Assembly (NCBI GenBank): GCA_959020715.1
Contig: CAUESV010000003.1
Span: 124,001 to 188,000 of the forward strand
Length of the DNA stretch: 64,000 nt
DNA from: an uncultured Collinsella sp.
GTDB taxonomy: Bacteria; Actinomycetota; Coriobacteriia; Coriobacteriales; Coriobacteriaceae
Reading direction: 5' to 3'
The notes under the pieces are model-generated. The model saw only the letters and a program-made list of their open reading frames with translations. It did no database searches and was not told the DNA's origin. Shown here one piece after another: positions 1 to 8,169 of the stretch. Position 1 is the stretch's first letter; the number at the start of each line of letters is the position of its first letter. A program made the position numbers and the translations under genes.

Positions 1-174
1 CGATATACATGTCCTCCAATACAAACCACGCGCAAAGATTATGCAAGGCCGAATTATGCAAGGTTGCATAATATCGCATACTCAATCTAGTAGAGCCGAA
101 TCCGGCATTTCATGTGTGCCACTAAATAGCTAAATGCCAAACCGCTGCTCGAGGCGGAGCACATGGCGGCAGGG

Positions 175-180
175 TATAAT
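175..180 (+). promoter_or_regulatory. Candidate -10 box
   Basis: A perfect TATAAT lies about 35 bases upstream of the ATG at 215. No convincing -35 box sits 16-18 bases before it, so this is only a candidate promoter. I see nothing else supportable in bases 1-174. Confidence 0.3.
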
Positions 181-214
181 TTGATTGTCATAGATTGCAA
201 TTTGGAGGTGCCCC

Positions 215-682
215 ATGAATGCCCCCGACGCGCTCCAAAACATCCGCTCAAAACACCCCGTTGCATATGTGGTTCTCTATCTCTTTGTCGGCTGGGCATT
301 GCTGGTTGTCATCACCCATGCCATAGCTTTTGGAGCAGAACTGCTGATAGCCAGCTCGGACCAGCCCGTCGTCAAATGGGAGACGACCGATGAATGCACC
401 GACGGAACCCGAACCATTTACTACAACAGCCCGTCCCTCTACCAAGAGTTCAAGGTCAAGATAAAGGACTCCAAGATTGTCGATGCCGAACTGGGCTCTT
501 TATTTACAATCGGAGCAACCGTCAACGCCGAGCAAGTCGAGTACACGGACGGCCATGCGACGTATCGTATCGACCTCAGCATCCTAGGCCGACCGTCACG
601 CGCTTGTCTGCTCGAATGCGATATACGCGGCACCACACTACACATGTCCGAAATACAGATGCGCCCGGACAAAAGAAAGTGA
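215..682 (+). CDS. Small membrane-anchored protein of unknown function
   Basis: 155 aa; I do not recognise a family. Residues about 16-45 form one long hydrophobic stretch after a short basic N-terminal tail, so a single-pass anchor with the polar C-terminal ~110 residues outside the cell is likely. The exported part has three cysteines (one near residue 67, two close together near 135-139). The ATG has a GGAGG ribosome binding site a few bases upstream. The gene converges on the next one with a gap of only 22 bp. Its architecture (short tail, one anchor, small polar domain) resembles the unknown exported proteins at 35.6-37.2 kb, but I see no clear sequence similarity. Confidence 0.7.
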   Translation: MNAPDALQNIRSKHPVAYVVLYLFVGWALLVVITHAIAFGAELLIASSDQPVVKWETTDECTDGTRTIYYNSPSLYQEFKVKIKDSKIVDAELGSLFTIGATVNAEQVEYTDGHATYRIDLSILGRPSRACLLECDIRGTTLHMSEIQMRPDKRK

Positions 683-704
683 TATATGGCCGAGTCGGAA
701 GAGA

Positions 705-965
705 CTAGGCATAGACTCGTCCGCCTTCGTAGGCAAAACGCAGGATGAGCGGGGCATTGTTACGCACGAAATCATCGAGTTCTTTGAGGTCCGCTTCGCT
801 AAAGCCCTCATGTGACACCCAATTGAATGCCGGCAAGATACACTCCGCCGCGTCAAAACCCCAATCGCGCGGGCGCTCCACAACGACCTTCACCGTGTTG
901 TCCTCACGGACTTCGGAATACGAAACTTGCGTATCGTCCTCGAGGCGAACATATTCCCACATCAT
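705..965 (-). CDS. Small acidic protein of unknown function
   Basis: 86 aa, acidic and Trp/Phe-containing, with no signal peptide or membrane segment, so probably cytoplasmic. GGAG lies 7 bases before the first of two adjacent ATG codons. I do not recognise the family. It lies downstream of dnaX on the same strand with a 54-bp gap and could be co-transcribed with it. Confidence 0.6.
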   Translation of the reverse strand: MMWEYVRLEDDTQVSYSEVREDNTVKVVVERPRDWGFDAAECILPAFNWVSHEGFSEADLKELDDFVRNNAPLILRFAYEGGRVYA

Positions 966-1019
966 AAGCTCGCTCCGTTCAAAGAAGTCTCTTCCTGAGC
1001 AGTATACCCGCCCGTACAG

Positions 1020-3503
1020 CTACTCCACCGGTTTGAAGATGGTGGACTGGCCGAAGACGCTACGGATGAGGGCTTTGGCTTCGTCCTCGGTCTGCGGGAT
1101 GCTTGGGGCTGCGCCTTGATGGCCGAAGGGGCTGCCCGCGCCGGGGTTGGACTCCCAGGGAGCCGCAGGAGCGTCCTCCTCTTTGGGGGCAGTTGCAGCG
1201 GGCTTGGGCGCGGACGCCGCACCCGGCACGTCGAACGGGGGCAGATCGTCCCCGCCGGCATCGGCAGCAAAACCGCCGACCATGACATCGTCGTAGGGAA
1301 CCTGCTCGGATTCCCACGGCGCAGACGGCGCGGCGGGCTGAGCCTTGGGAGCGGACGCGCGCTCGGGCGCTCGGGGTGCGGGCTCGGTCGGGAGCCTGCC
1401 CGTGGCAGGAGCGCCGGCGGGGTTGTCGGAGCGCAGCCAGGGGGCCTTAGCCAGGTCGGATGACTTGGGCGCAGGCGCGGCGGCGGGCTTAGGCCCGGGG
1501 ACCGGAGCAGCCGGTTTGGGCGCAACGGGTTCAGGCGCCGACGGGGTCGGTGCCATCACCGGCGTCGCTTGCTGCTGTGGAGCGCTGGCGCTCGAGGATA
1601 CAGGGGCCGCCGAGGACACGGGTTGCGGGTCCGCAGATACCGCAGCCCGTGCAGATGGAGAATGCTCCTCATGTTGAGGAGCCGGCGTGCCACCCCCATC
1701 CAGGACATAGTCGACGGTACGACGACCGAAGACCGCACTGACTGTCGGCAGGACCACCGACTGCGTGTCGGCGCGTCCGAGCATCTTGATGGCAAAGGTC
1801 GAGCCCGCGGGGAACGAGACCGTGAGCTTGGAGCCGTCGTCGGCCGTGGCGCGAGCGTTGAGCAAAAGCCCTGCGTAGGAAGCCTGACGCGCCTTGACAC
1901 GCTCGACAACCTCGGCCCATTTGCGCTGCAGCTCTCCGGCATCATCGACCGCGGGCGTCTCGGCAGTACCGGCGGCGGCAACCTGGGCGGCATTGTTGGA
2001 CTGGGGCTTAGGTGCCGGAGCGGTGGCAGGCGCGGGGGCCGCAACGGGCTGAGGCGTCGGAGTTGGCGCAGGCTGAGGTGCAGGCGCTGCAGGCTTGGAA
2101 GCTGACACGGACGCAGAACGGGACGCAGGCTGGGCAGCCGGAACAGCAGCACCACGGTCCCAAGGCATACCGCCCTGGCGCGCGGACGTAGCAGCGGGGG
2201 CAGCGGATGCCGCCGGAGCGGCAGCACGAGCGCCCGAAATGAGCGTCGGCTGTTGGGCAGCAGCGGGTACGGATGCTGCAGGCGCGGCGGCCTGAGCAGC
2301 AGCCACGCTCGCCGGCACGGCGCCGTTGGCAACCATGGCCTCCAAGCGAGCCACGCGCTCGGCCAATGCCTCAATCGTTAAATCAGCCTCGGGACGTGCC
2401 AGACGCGTACAGGCAATCTCGAGCACCAGGCGCACGTCGCTCGCGCCCCTCATCTCCAGTGCGGCATCGTCGAGCACCGTCAGCACGCGGGCCAGGCGGT
2501 CGGCAGGATGCTCGCCAAAGGCAGCGGCCTCGGCAGCAAGCGCCTCGGCCTGCTCGGAGCCGCCCTCAAACAGCTCGGCACGGGCACCGGCAACGCAGGC
2601 AACGTACACGTCACGCACATGCGCTACCAGGTCGCGCGTCAGCTCCAGCAGGTCGTTTCCTTCCTCGACCTGCGCACGGATCAGTCCATAGAGCTCGGCA
2701 ACATCGCGATCGGCAATGGCGCGGGAAAACTCGCCCAGAATCTGGTCCGAAACCTCGCCTAAAAGCGAGCGGGCATCGTCCGCATGCACAGAACCGTTGC
2801 CAAAAACGCTCAGCTGCTCCAGCGTGGAGAGCGCGTCGCGCATGCCGCCCTTGGCATGGCGCGCCACGATGGCGAGCGCCTCGTCGTCGTAATCGAAGCC
2901 CTCCTGCTCGCACACGTATGCCAGGCGACGCTCGATATCCTCGTTGCCGATGCGGTGGAAATCGAAGCGCTGGCAGCGCGAGAGGATGGTCTCCAGAATC
3001 TTTTGCGGGTCGGTGGTGCACAGCACAAAGATCACGTGCGCCGGCGGCTCCTCGAGCGTCTTGAGCAGCGCGTTGAACGCCGCCGTCGTGAGCATGTGGA
3101 CCTCGTCGATGATATAGATCTTGTACTTGCCGCGTACCGGGGCAAAGTTGACGGAGTTGATGATTTCCTCGCGCACATTGTCCACGCCCGTGCGGGAGGC
3201 GGCATCGAGCTCGTAGACATCGGGGTGGTTACCCTCGGCAATGAGCTCGCACTCCTCGCAAGTACCGTCGGGCATGCAGCCGCTTGCACCCTCGGCGCGC
3301 GCCGCCTCGGCATTGCGGCACAGCAGCGCCTTGGCCAGAATGCGCGCCATGGTGGTCTTGCCCGTGCCGCGCGGTCCGCAGAACAGGTAGGCGTGGGACA
3401 GGCGCCCCTCGGTGATGGCGTGCTCGAGCGTCGAGACGATATGCTGCTGGCCCACCACGGAGTCGAAGGTGAGCGGGCGATACTTTCGGTACAACGATTC
3501 CAT
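1020..3503 (-). CDS. dnaX: DNA polymerase III subunit gamma/tau
   Basis: 827 aa. Clamp-loader ATPase of the replicative DNA polymerase. Walker A GPRGTGKT is at residues 43-50, a zinc-binding set of four cysteines at about 62, 76, 82 and 85, Walker B with DEVH at 133-136, and the SRC sensor motif near 175. Domain III follows to about residue 370. After that comes a long Ala/Pro/Gln-rich linker and a C-terminal tau-like part. The start is the ATG beginning MESLYRKYRP, the usual family start; upstream in-frame codons would add 37 unconserved residues. I saw no A-rich slippery heptamer, so a separate short gamma form is not supported here. Confidence 0.97.
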   Translation of the reverse strand: MESLYRKYRPLTFDSVVGQQHIVSTLEHAITEGRLSHAYLFCGPRGTGKTTMARILAKALLCRNAEAARAEGASGCMPDGTCEECELIAEGNHPDVYELDAASRTGVDNVREEIINSVNFAPVRGKYKIYIIDEVHMLTTAAFNALLKTLEEPPAHVIFVLCTTDPQKILETILSRCQRFDFHRIGNEDIERRLAYVCEQEGFDYDDEALAIVARHAKGGMRDALSTLEQLSVFGNGSVHADDARSLLGEVSDQILGEFSRAIADRDVAELYGLIRAQVEEGNDLLELTRDLVAHVRDVYVACVAGARAELFEGGSEQAEALAAEAAAFGEHPADRLARVLTVLDDAALEMRGASDVRLVLEIACTRLARPEADLTIEALAERVARLEAMVANGAVPASVAAAQAAAPAASVPAAAQQPTLISGARAAAPAASAAPAATSARQGGMPWDRGAAVPAAQPASRSASVSASKPAAPAPQPAPTPTPQPVAAPAPATAPAPKPQSNNAAQVAAAGTAETPAVDDAGELQRKWAEVVERVKARQASYAGLLLNARATADDGSKLTVSFPAGSTFAIKMLGRADTQSVVLPTVSAVFGRRTVDYVLDGGGTPAPQHEEHSPSARAAVSADPQPVSSAAPVSSSASAPQQQATPVMAPTPSAPEPVAPKPAAPVPGPKPAAAPAPKSSDLAKAPWLRSDNPAGAPATGRLPTEPAPRAPERASAPKAQPAAPSAPWESEQVPYDDVMVGGFAADAGGDDLPPFDVPGAASAPKPAATAPKEEDAPAAPWESNPGAGSPFGHQGAAPSIPQTEDEAKALIRSVFGQSTIFKPVE

Positions 3504-3619
3504 GGGTGCTCCCCCGGGTATACTGAGTCTTGTTGCCGCGGCGGCCATGCGGTCGCACGGCATACTGCATTCCATAATAACCCGTACGGCGAGTCCGCCG
3601 CGATAGGAGTCCAAAGAGC

Positions 3620-4339
3620 ATGGCAGACGCAGAGAGCAACCTCATTCCCTCCGAAGCAGCCGACCAGGTCGAGGTCGCGCTCGAGGCGCAGGCCGCGGCC
3701 GATGACGGCATTCTGTACCTCAACGAGTATCAGTACGAAAACGACCTCGTCACCGACTTCGCCCGCCTGGTCGCCTCGCCCAGGCGCCGTGGCTCCCTGT
3801 ACGTCGCCGCCGCGATTGCCGTGCTCATCGGCATCGGCACGCTGGTGGCCGGCGGCAGCTGGATCAAGTTCGGCGTCGTGCTGATCGTGTTCGGCGCCTT
3901 TTTGGCCTGGTGGAGCAAAAATCTGCACCATACGCTCGCGCGCGACTTTATCGATGCCGTCGAGGCAGACGAGTCCATGGGCGGCCGCTACCGCCGCGTC
4001 GCCGCCAACGAGGACGGCCTGATGGTCTGGGGCAAGAGCGGCAAGTCGCAGTTCTTCCCGTTTGAGAAGCTCGACCACGTGCTCGACGGCGAGCGCATCT
4101 TTGTGGCCATGTTCGCCGACCAGGGCGTGACGATCCCCAAGGACACCTTTGTTCGCGGCGATGCCGAGCAGTTTGGCGCCTTCCTTAAGGCGCGCATCAA
4201 CAAAAAACTCCGCATCGAGACCAAACGCAAGAAGATGAAGGCAGAAAAGGCCGCTGCCGAAGCAAAACAGGCCGACAAGCCCCAGGGCAACAAGGGCAAG
4301 CAGCGCAAGCAGAAGAAGAACAAGAAGAAGAAGCGGTAA
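3620..4339 (+). CDS. YcxB-like membrane protein with lysine-rich tail
   Basis: 239 aa. An acidic N-terminal region is followed by two adjacent membrane segments at about residues 57-95, then a C-terminal domain of about 110 residues that looks like the YcxB-like domain of small bacterial membrane proteins, whose function is unknown. The last ~40 residues are almost entirely Lys, Gln, Ala and Asn, which suggests contact with nucleic acid or acidic lipid, though this is only inferred. AGGAG precedes the ATG. The gene is divergent from dnaX, with 116 bp between the starts. Confidence 0.75.
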   Translation: MADAESNLIPSEAADQVEVALEAQAAADDGILYLNEYQYENDLVTDFARLVASPRRRGSLYVAAAIAVLIGIGTLVAGGSWIKFGVVLIVFGAFLAWWSKNLHHTLARDFIDAVEADESMGGRYRRVAANEDGLMVWGKSGKSQFFPFEKLDHVLDGERIFVAMFADQGVTIPKDTFVRGDAEQFGAFLKARINKKLRIETKRKKMKAEKAAAEAKQADKPQGNKGKQRKQKKNKKKKR

Positions 4340-4365
4340 TCCGGCCGACACCGAAGGTGCCTCGT

Positions 4366-4409
4366 CCCGCGCCCGATTCCGAGTCGGAGCGCCTGAAATC
4401 GGGCGCGGG
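4366..4409. terminator. 13-bp perfect inverted repeat, probable bidirectional terminator
   Basis: CCCGCGCCCGATT at 4366-4378 is the exact reverse complement of 4397-4409, with an 18-base loop. It lies between two convergent genes (ends at 4339 and 4445). A TTTT follows at about 4427 on the plus strand, but there is no strong T tract directly after the stem. Confidence 0.5.
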
Positions 4410-4444
4410 TACCGCCGATGGACCCATTTTGCCTAACTCTCGAG

Positions 4445-5104
4445 CTACTTCACTTCAAACCTTAAGAGCCTTCGCTCCGGCAGATCGGTCATCTTCATCG
4501 TGTAAGTCCCGGGGAAAGCCTTCTCAAAACGGACGGTCTCGTAATCTTCAAAGTAATCGTTGGTGTTTTGCATCATAAATGGGACAAGCAACTCGTTTTC
4601 CGCTCCAACCTGCACGGCAAATGCTGCAAGTCCGTCTAAAGCCGGCATTGCCTGCGCTATCAGATCGGTATTGACCATAAAGTCATAGTTTGGCGCGTGC
4701 TCCGGTACCAAATGCCAAACATACGTCTTGATGCCGCCTTCGACATTGTCCTTATTCCTGACACGCATCTTTACGGCGATAACACATGTGGTGTCGGCGT
4801 CCTTCAATTTTGTTTTCGTATCCATGATGCCATATTTTGAATAATTATCATGCGCACGCTTGAGATACTCGCGCGGCGTGAGCAGCTCCGCCCCGTCTAT
4901 ACAAAACGAATACCCATCAGTCGCCACATCCTTCGACCCCAGAAACGCCCCATCCATCGAGAGCCATTCGCCCTCTGCATAGTATTTCTCAGGAATGACC
5001 GTCCGGTTCCCGTTAACGACGCTCACCCTCATGCCCGCAAGGCCAGTAACAGCACAGCCGAAAAGCGCAAGCGCCGACCTTCTCGTCCACAGGGCCTTCT
5101 TCAT
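4445..5104 (-). CDS. Exported accessory protein of an ABC transporter cluster
   Basis: 219 aa from ATG 5104; a GTG at 5113 overlaps the upstream stop codon and is an alternative. GGAAAGG lies about 11 bases before the ATG. Two Lys and two Arg near the N-terminus precede a hydrophobic stretch with a Cys near residue 17, which resembles a signal peptide or weak lipoprotein signal. The mature part is soluble and extracytoplasmic. Last gene of a four-gene unit after two permeases and an ATPase. Unknown exported proteins in this position often accompany peptide or bacteriocin-immunity ABC transporters; a role here is inferred from context only. Confidence 0.7.
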   Translation of the reverse strand: MKKALWTRRSALALFGCAVTGLAGMRVSVVNGNRTVIPEKYYAEGEWLSMDGAFLGSKDVATDGYSFCIDGAELLTPREYLKRAHDNYSKYGIMDTKTKLKDADTTCVIAVKMRVRNKDNVEGGIKTYVWHLVPEHAPNYDFMVNTDLIAQAMPALDGLAAFAVQVGAENELLVPFMMQNTNDYFEDYETVRFEKAFPGTYTMKMTDLPERRLLRFEVK

Positions 5105-5109
5105 CGCGC

Positions 5110-5754
5110 TCACGACCTTTCCCGAACTTTCACAACGGCACCGTCGCGCATGCAGTAAACCCGATCGGCCAGCTCCTCGAGCACCTCTCCGTCATGGCTG
5201 GACAGAATAACCTCGCGACCCGTTGAGGCCGCCATCGCCACAACGCGCTTGAGCATTTCAACGCCCGCTTCGTCGAGGGCATTTGTTGGCTCATCGAGAA
5301 CAAGTAGCTTCGGCTTTTCCATAATTGCCGCAGCTATTCCCAGACGTTGCTTCATCCCAAGCGAATATGCTCGGAACTTCTTTTTTTCGTCTGCATCGAG
5401 CCCCACGAGCCGCAGGGCAGAGCGAATGTCCTCGGGAGTGGCAACGCCCTTGATCTGAGCGATGAGCTCCAGATTGTCGTAGCCAGACAGATATCCCAAA
5501 AAGGCAGGCGCCTCGATCAACATCCCCAGACTCGGCGGGAACGAGATGTCCGCCCCAAGCCTTTGGCCATCGATAGAGATTTCGCCTTCGGTAGGCTTGA
5601 TCAATCCGCAGACCGCTCGCATGAGCATGGTCTTGCCCGAACCGTTTATCCCCTGAAGCCCGACCACGGTCCCAGGGGCAACCTCGATAGACACATTGCG
5701 CAGGACAACGTTTTTACCCATACGCTTCGATATGTCCCTAACGATTACGCTCAT
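5110..5754 (-). CDS. ABC transporter ATP-binding protein
   Basis: 214 aa, one nucleotide-binding domain. Walker A GINGSGKT is at residues 35-42, the signature YSLGMKQR near 130, Walker B with LDEPTNALD near 150, and the switch His in SSHD near 190. The LGMKQR signature is typical of BcrA-like ATPases of peptide or drug efflux and immunity transporters. The start overlaps the stop of the upstream permease (ATGA), and its own stop overlaps the alternative GTG of the next gene, so translation of the unit is coupled. Confidence 0.92.
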   Translation of the reverse strand: MSVIVRDISKRMGKNVVLRNVSIEVAPGTVVGLQGINGSGKTMLMRAVCGLIKPTEGEISIDGQRLGADISFPPSLGMLIEAPAFLGYLSGYDNLELIAQIKGVATPEDIRSALRLVGLDADEKKKFRAYSLGMKQRLGIAAAIMEKPKLLVLDEPTNALDEAGVEMLKRVVAMAASTGREVILSSHDGEVLEELADRVYCMRDGAVVKVRERS

Positions 5755-6587
5755 ATCTTGTCCCCCTTTTCTATAAGGTCTGCCCTTCGAAACCACAGTC
5801 CGCCCAGCGATAGGCATAACGACATAATCACAATTGAAAACAAGACGCTCGAGCCCGCCGCGATTCCCTCTTTGACAATTCCGCCCCAGCGCAACAGCAT
5901 CAAGGCGTTACCCAATAGCGCCCAATGTCGTGCATATGCCGAGCAGATCAGGTAGCTCATTAAAACCACAAACGAGACTGACGGCCCAAGCACAAACCCG
6001 ACCGCTGCCTGCGCAAACGCAAGCGCCTCGAAAGCAAATAAGAGACCTATGAAAAACGGCAGCGCATCCGCCTCGGCAGCTTTGAGAAACCACGGCGCCA
6101 AATTAGCCAGCTGAAGCGACTCGCCATGAATGACCGCGCTGAACGAGGAGCTCACCACCAAGCTCCAAATCACAACAGAGCAAACCACCACGAGCAGTGA
6201 AAATGCCGTTACCGCCGCCACTGAGATAAAACGCGAGGCCCACCAAAGGGTTCTTGCCCGGCATCGAACAAGTGCTTGTAAACCAAGCCCGTGCAACGAT
6301 TCGGTCGGATAATCGAGTGTTGTATAGAGAATAAGCAGAATGAGGAATAGCCACCCTAACGGAGGCACAAACATGACCCCGGGCCTAGGCTCAAACGGAG
6401 CAGATCCGGCAAACACGAGCGCAAGATTATCCGCAAACCCCAAGGTATCCGTCCTGACCCCATACACAGAAGACAATCCGTAGGCGTACACCAAGTTTGC
6501 AACGGTCACTGCCGCAACCGCAATAAAAGTAAGGATGTTCTTCTTCAAAACGGTCCTCAGGTCCGCGGCGACCAGCCTCAACAGCAT
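5751..6587 (-). CDS. ABC transporter permease
   Basis: 278 aa with about six membrane segments and no soluble domain, as in ABC-2-type permeases. Its start codon shares a base with the stop of the first permease gene, and its stop overlaps the ATPase start. It pairs with the adjacent permease to make a heterodimeric membrane channel served by the ATPase at 5110-5754. The substrate is not visible in the sequence. Base composition is lower in GC than the flanking core genes. Confidence 0.85.
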   Translation of the reverse strand: MLLRLVAADLRTVLKKNILTFIAVAAVTVANLVYAYGLSSVYGVRTDTLGFADNLALVFAGSAPFEPRPGVMFVPPLGWLFLILLILYTTLDYPTESLHGLGLQALVRCRARTLWWASRFISVAAVTAFSLLVVVCSVVIWSLVVSSSFSAVIHGESLQLANLAPWFLKAAEADALPFFIGLLFAFEALAFAQAAVGFVLGPSVSFVVLMSYLICSAYARHWALLGNALMLLRWGGIVKEGIAAGSSVLFSIVIMSLCLSLGGLWFRRADLIEKGDKI

Positions 6588-7468
6588 CAGACCACCTCGC
6601 GTCTTTTTAAGAATCTCGCGGAAACCAAAGAAAAGACGAACAGCAAGATGATTTCCGCAACCCCCGCTCGGATGTCGGGCCAGTTATTTAGTGATTCCGA
6701 CCTGATGCTGTTAAGAATGTTGCAGTTAAAGCCGACGCATGAAAGGACGCTAAAAATCCAGTCGTTAACAAAGTGCCATGCAACCATAATCAGATATGGA
6801 ACGACCATCGCCTTGATTCTGCTGCGGAACACAACCGACAGACCGGTCACGGCCATGGATAGAACCCCCAGAGCCACCGCATCGAACAGCGTATAAACCA
6901 GCACGTATAACAGAGGCCGGGAATAAAACAGGCCAGAAAAATAGCTATGCAGATAGAGCCCGACGTAAGTCGATTCGTCGACTCGGGGGAGATACGCGGG
7001 AAACAGTATGGAGACAATCAGAAAGTTCACGAGTAGCGGAATAGCCGTGACCGCAAACGCAGAGAGGAAAGCAGACAGCATCTTCACGTTCACGTATGCA
7101 TTTCTAGAAACACGCGTGCAGATCTGTGCCTCGTAACCGCTCAAACGCTCGGACAGGCATGACCACGACCCGGCCAACATGGCAAGCAACGGCAGCGCAT
7201 AGAAAAACACCGACGCTAACAACGGCGCGTTCGCGCCCACAACAATCCAGTTACCAAAGCTACTTTCACGCGTTTGACCGAGGTATGTCTGAGACTGCAG
7301 ACCAATGCCGTAGCCAAAAGATAACAGCTGCTTGCGCTCAGTCTCGAGCGTCCACCATGCCTCAATGGCAGCCGCCATCGAAATTGCAGTTGCAACCATA
7401 AGGGTCAACGCAAATATAGGATTGCCAAATATCTTGGACAGCTCGTGCCGTATTAGATTTCTATTCAA
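6587..7468 (-). CDS. ABC transporter permease
   Basis: 293 aa from a TTG at 7468. GGGAGGG about 10 bases upstream supports this start; an in-frame ATG at 7486 lies before that ribosome binding site and is less likely. The first membrane segment is followed by a long extracytoplasmic region and then about five further segments, the usual shape of ABC-2 permeases of the antibiotic or lantibiotic transport type. It is the first gene after the intercistronic hairpin at 7488-7519. Confidence 0.83.
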   Translation of the reverse strand: MNRNLIRHELSKIFGNPIFALTLMVATAISMAAAIEAWWTLETERKQLLSFGYGIGLQSQTYLGQTRESSFGNWIVVGANAPLLASVFFYALPLLAMLAGSWSCLSERLSGYEAQICTRVSRNAYVNVKMLSAFLSAFAVTAIPLLVNFLIVSILFPAYLPRVDESTYVGLYLHSYFSGLFYSRPLLYVLVYTLFDAVALGVLSMAVTGLSVVFRSRIKAMVVPYLIMVAWHFVNDWIFSVLSCVGFNCNILNSIRSESLNNWPDIRAGVAEIILLFVFSLVSARFLKRREVV

Positions 7469-7487
7469 GCAACATCGCCCTCCCATT

Positions 7488-7519
7488 GGCCGGGCCGAGC
7501 GTTGCTGCTCGGCCCGGCC
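7488..7519. other. Intercistronic 13-bp perfect hairpin
   Basis: A 13-bp perfect GC-rich stem (7488-7500 with 7507-7519) and 6-base loop lie between the secreted-protein gene and the ABC permease. There is no T run after it, so it fits an RNA processing or stability hairpin better than a full terminator. Such a hairpin could keep the upstream secreted-protein mRNA more abundant than the transporter mRNA. Confidence 0.55.
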
Positions 7520-7547
7520 CTAATCACAACAAGAAGCTGCGGATTGG

Positions 7548-8060
7548 CTAGGAGGGAAGTTTGTTAAAATGGCCTAAGCAATCGGGGCTCCACTTTCCAT
7601 AGACCGTGCCGTATCCGGACTCGGCCCATGCAGTCAGACGAGCATGACTGCGCTTATTCTCACGGACGAGGTTGTATATCTCCCATTTATCCGCATGGTT
7701 GGAGCGATACACGCCTTGCGTGCAATTCATGTTGCCCGTTCCTCTAGTGTCATAGGCACCGTCCACGTACAGGCGCAATGGCTTTCCCGAATAGCCTTGA
7801 ATCCAAATGTAGACTGAGGATGAATCTTCTTTCTGGCGATAGCCAGTTGCGCTCGTGCCAGAACATTGAAAAGCGAAATTTCTATCTTCGTTGTTCTTGC
7901 ATGTGGCAATTCCGGCATCCGCGCTCTGCGAAATGCTAGAAACCTGGGAAGTGTCAAACTCCTCTTGAGCAAATGATGCGGCAGGTGCACCCATCGACAA
8001 GCCCGCAACAATCGCCAAGCCGACTCCGATTCGAGCAATAGCGCTCCTTGGCTTAATCAT
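7548..8060 (-). CDS. Small secreted protein, bacteriocin-like by context
   Basis: 170 aa from ATG 8060, with GGAG 6-8 bases upstream; a TTG at 8072 is less likely. Residues 1-31 are a clear Sec signal peptide (basic start, hydrophobic core, cleavage after SFA). The mature ~139 residues are rich in Gly, Ser, Tyr and Trp, have four cysteines, and contain the stretch GYGTVYGKWSPD near the C-terminus. I do not recognise a family with certainty. It lies between a LuxR-type membrane regulator and an ABC exporter on the same strand, an arrangement seen for secreted antimicrobial proteins with dedicated transporters. That role is inferred, not shown. Confidence 0.75.
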   Translation of the reverse strand: MIKPRSAIARIGVGLAIVAGLSMGAPAASFAQEEFDTSQVSSISQSADAGIATCKNNEDRNFAFQCSGTSATGYRQKEDSSSVYIWIQGYSGKPLRLYVDGAYDTRGTGNMNCTQGVYRSNHADKWEIYNLVRENKRSHARLTAWAESGYGTVYGKWSPDCLGHFNKLPS

Positions 8061-8169
8061 GGCCTTCTCCAATCAAAAGCGGTTAACAATGCGTCGACGC
8101 ATGGCAACCTTTGCATGAATGGAGAAAGATGTCTGTAAACACTCGCTATTGAGTTGATAATCCAGGCGT

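Noticed and set aside
1020..3503. Programmed frameshift in dnaX
   Set aside because: No A-rich slippery heptamer was seen near the gamma/tau boundary.
3504..3619. Signal recognition particle RNA next to dnaX
   Set aside because: It is often near dnaX, but the conserved SRP helix 8 motifs (GGTCAGG and AGCAGC) are absent here.
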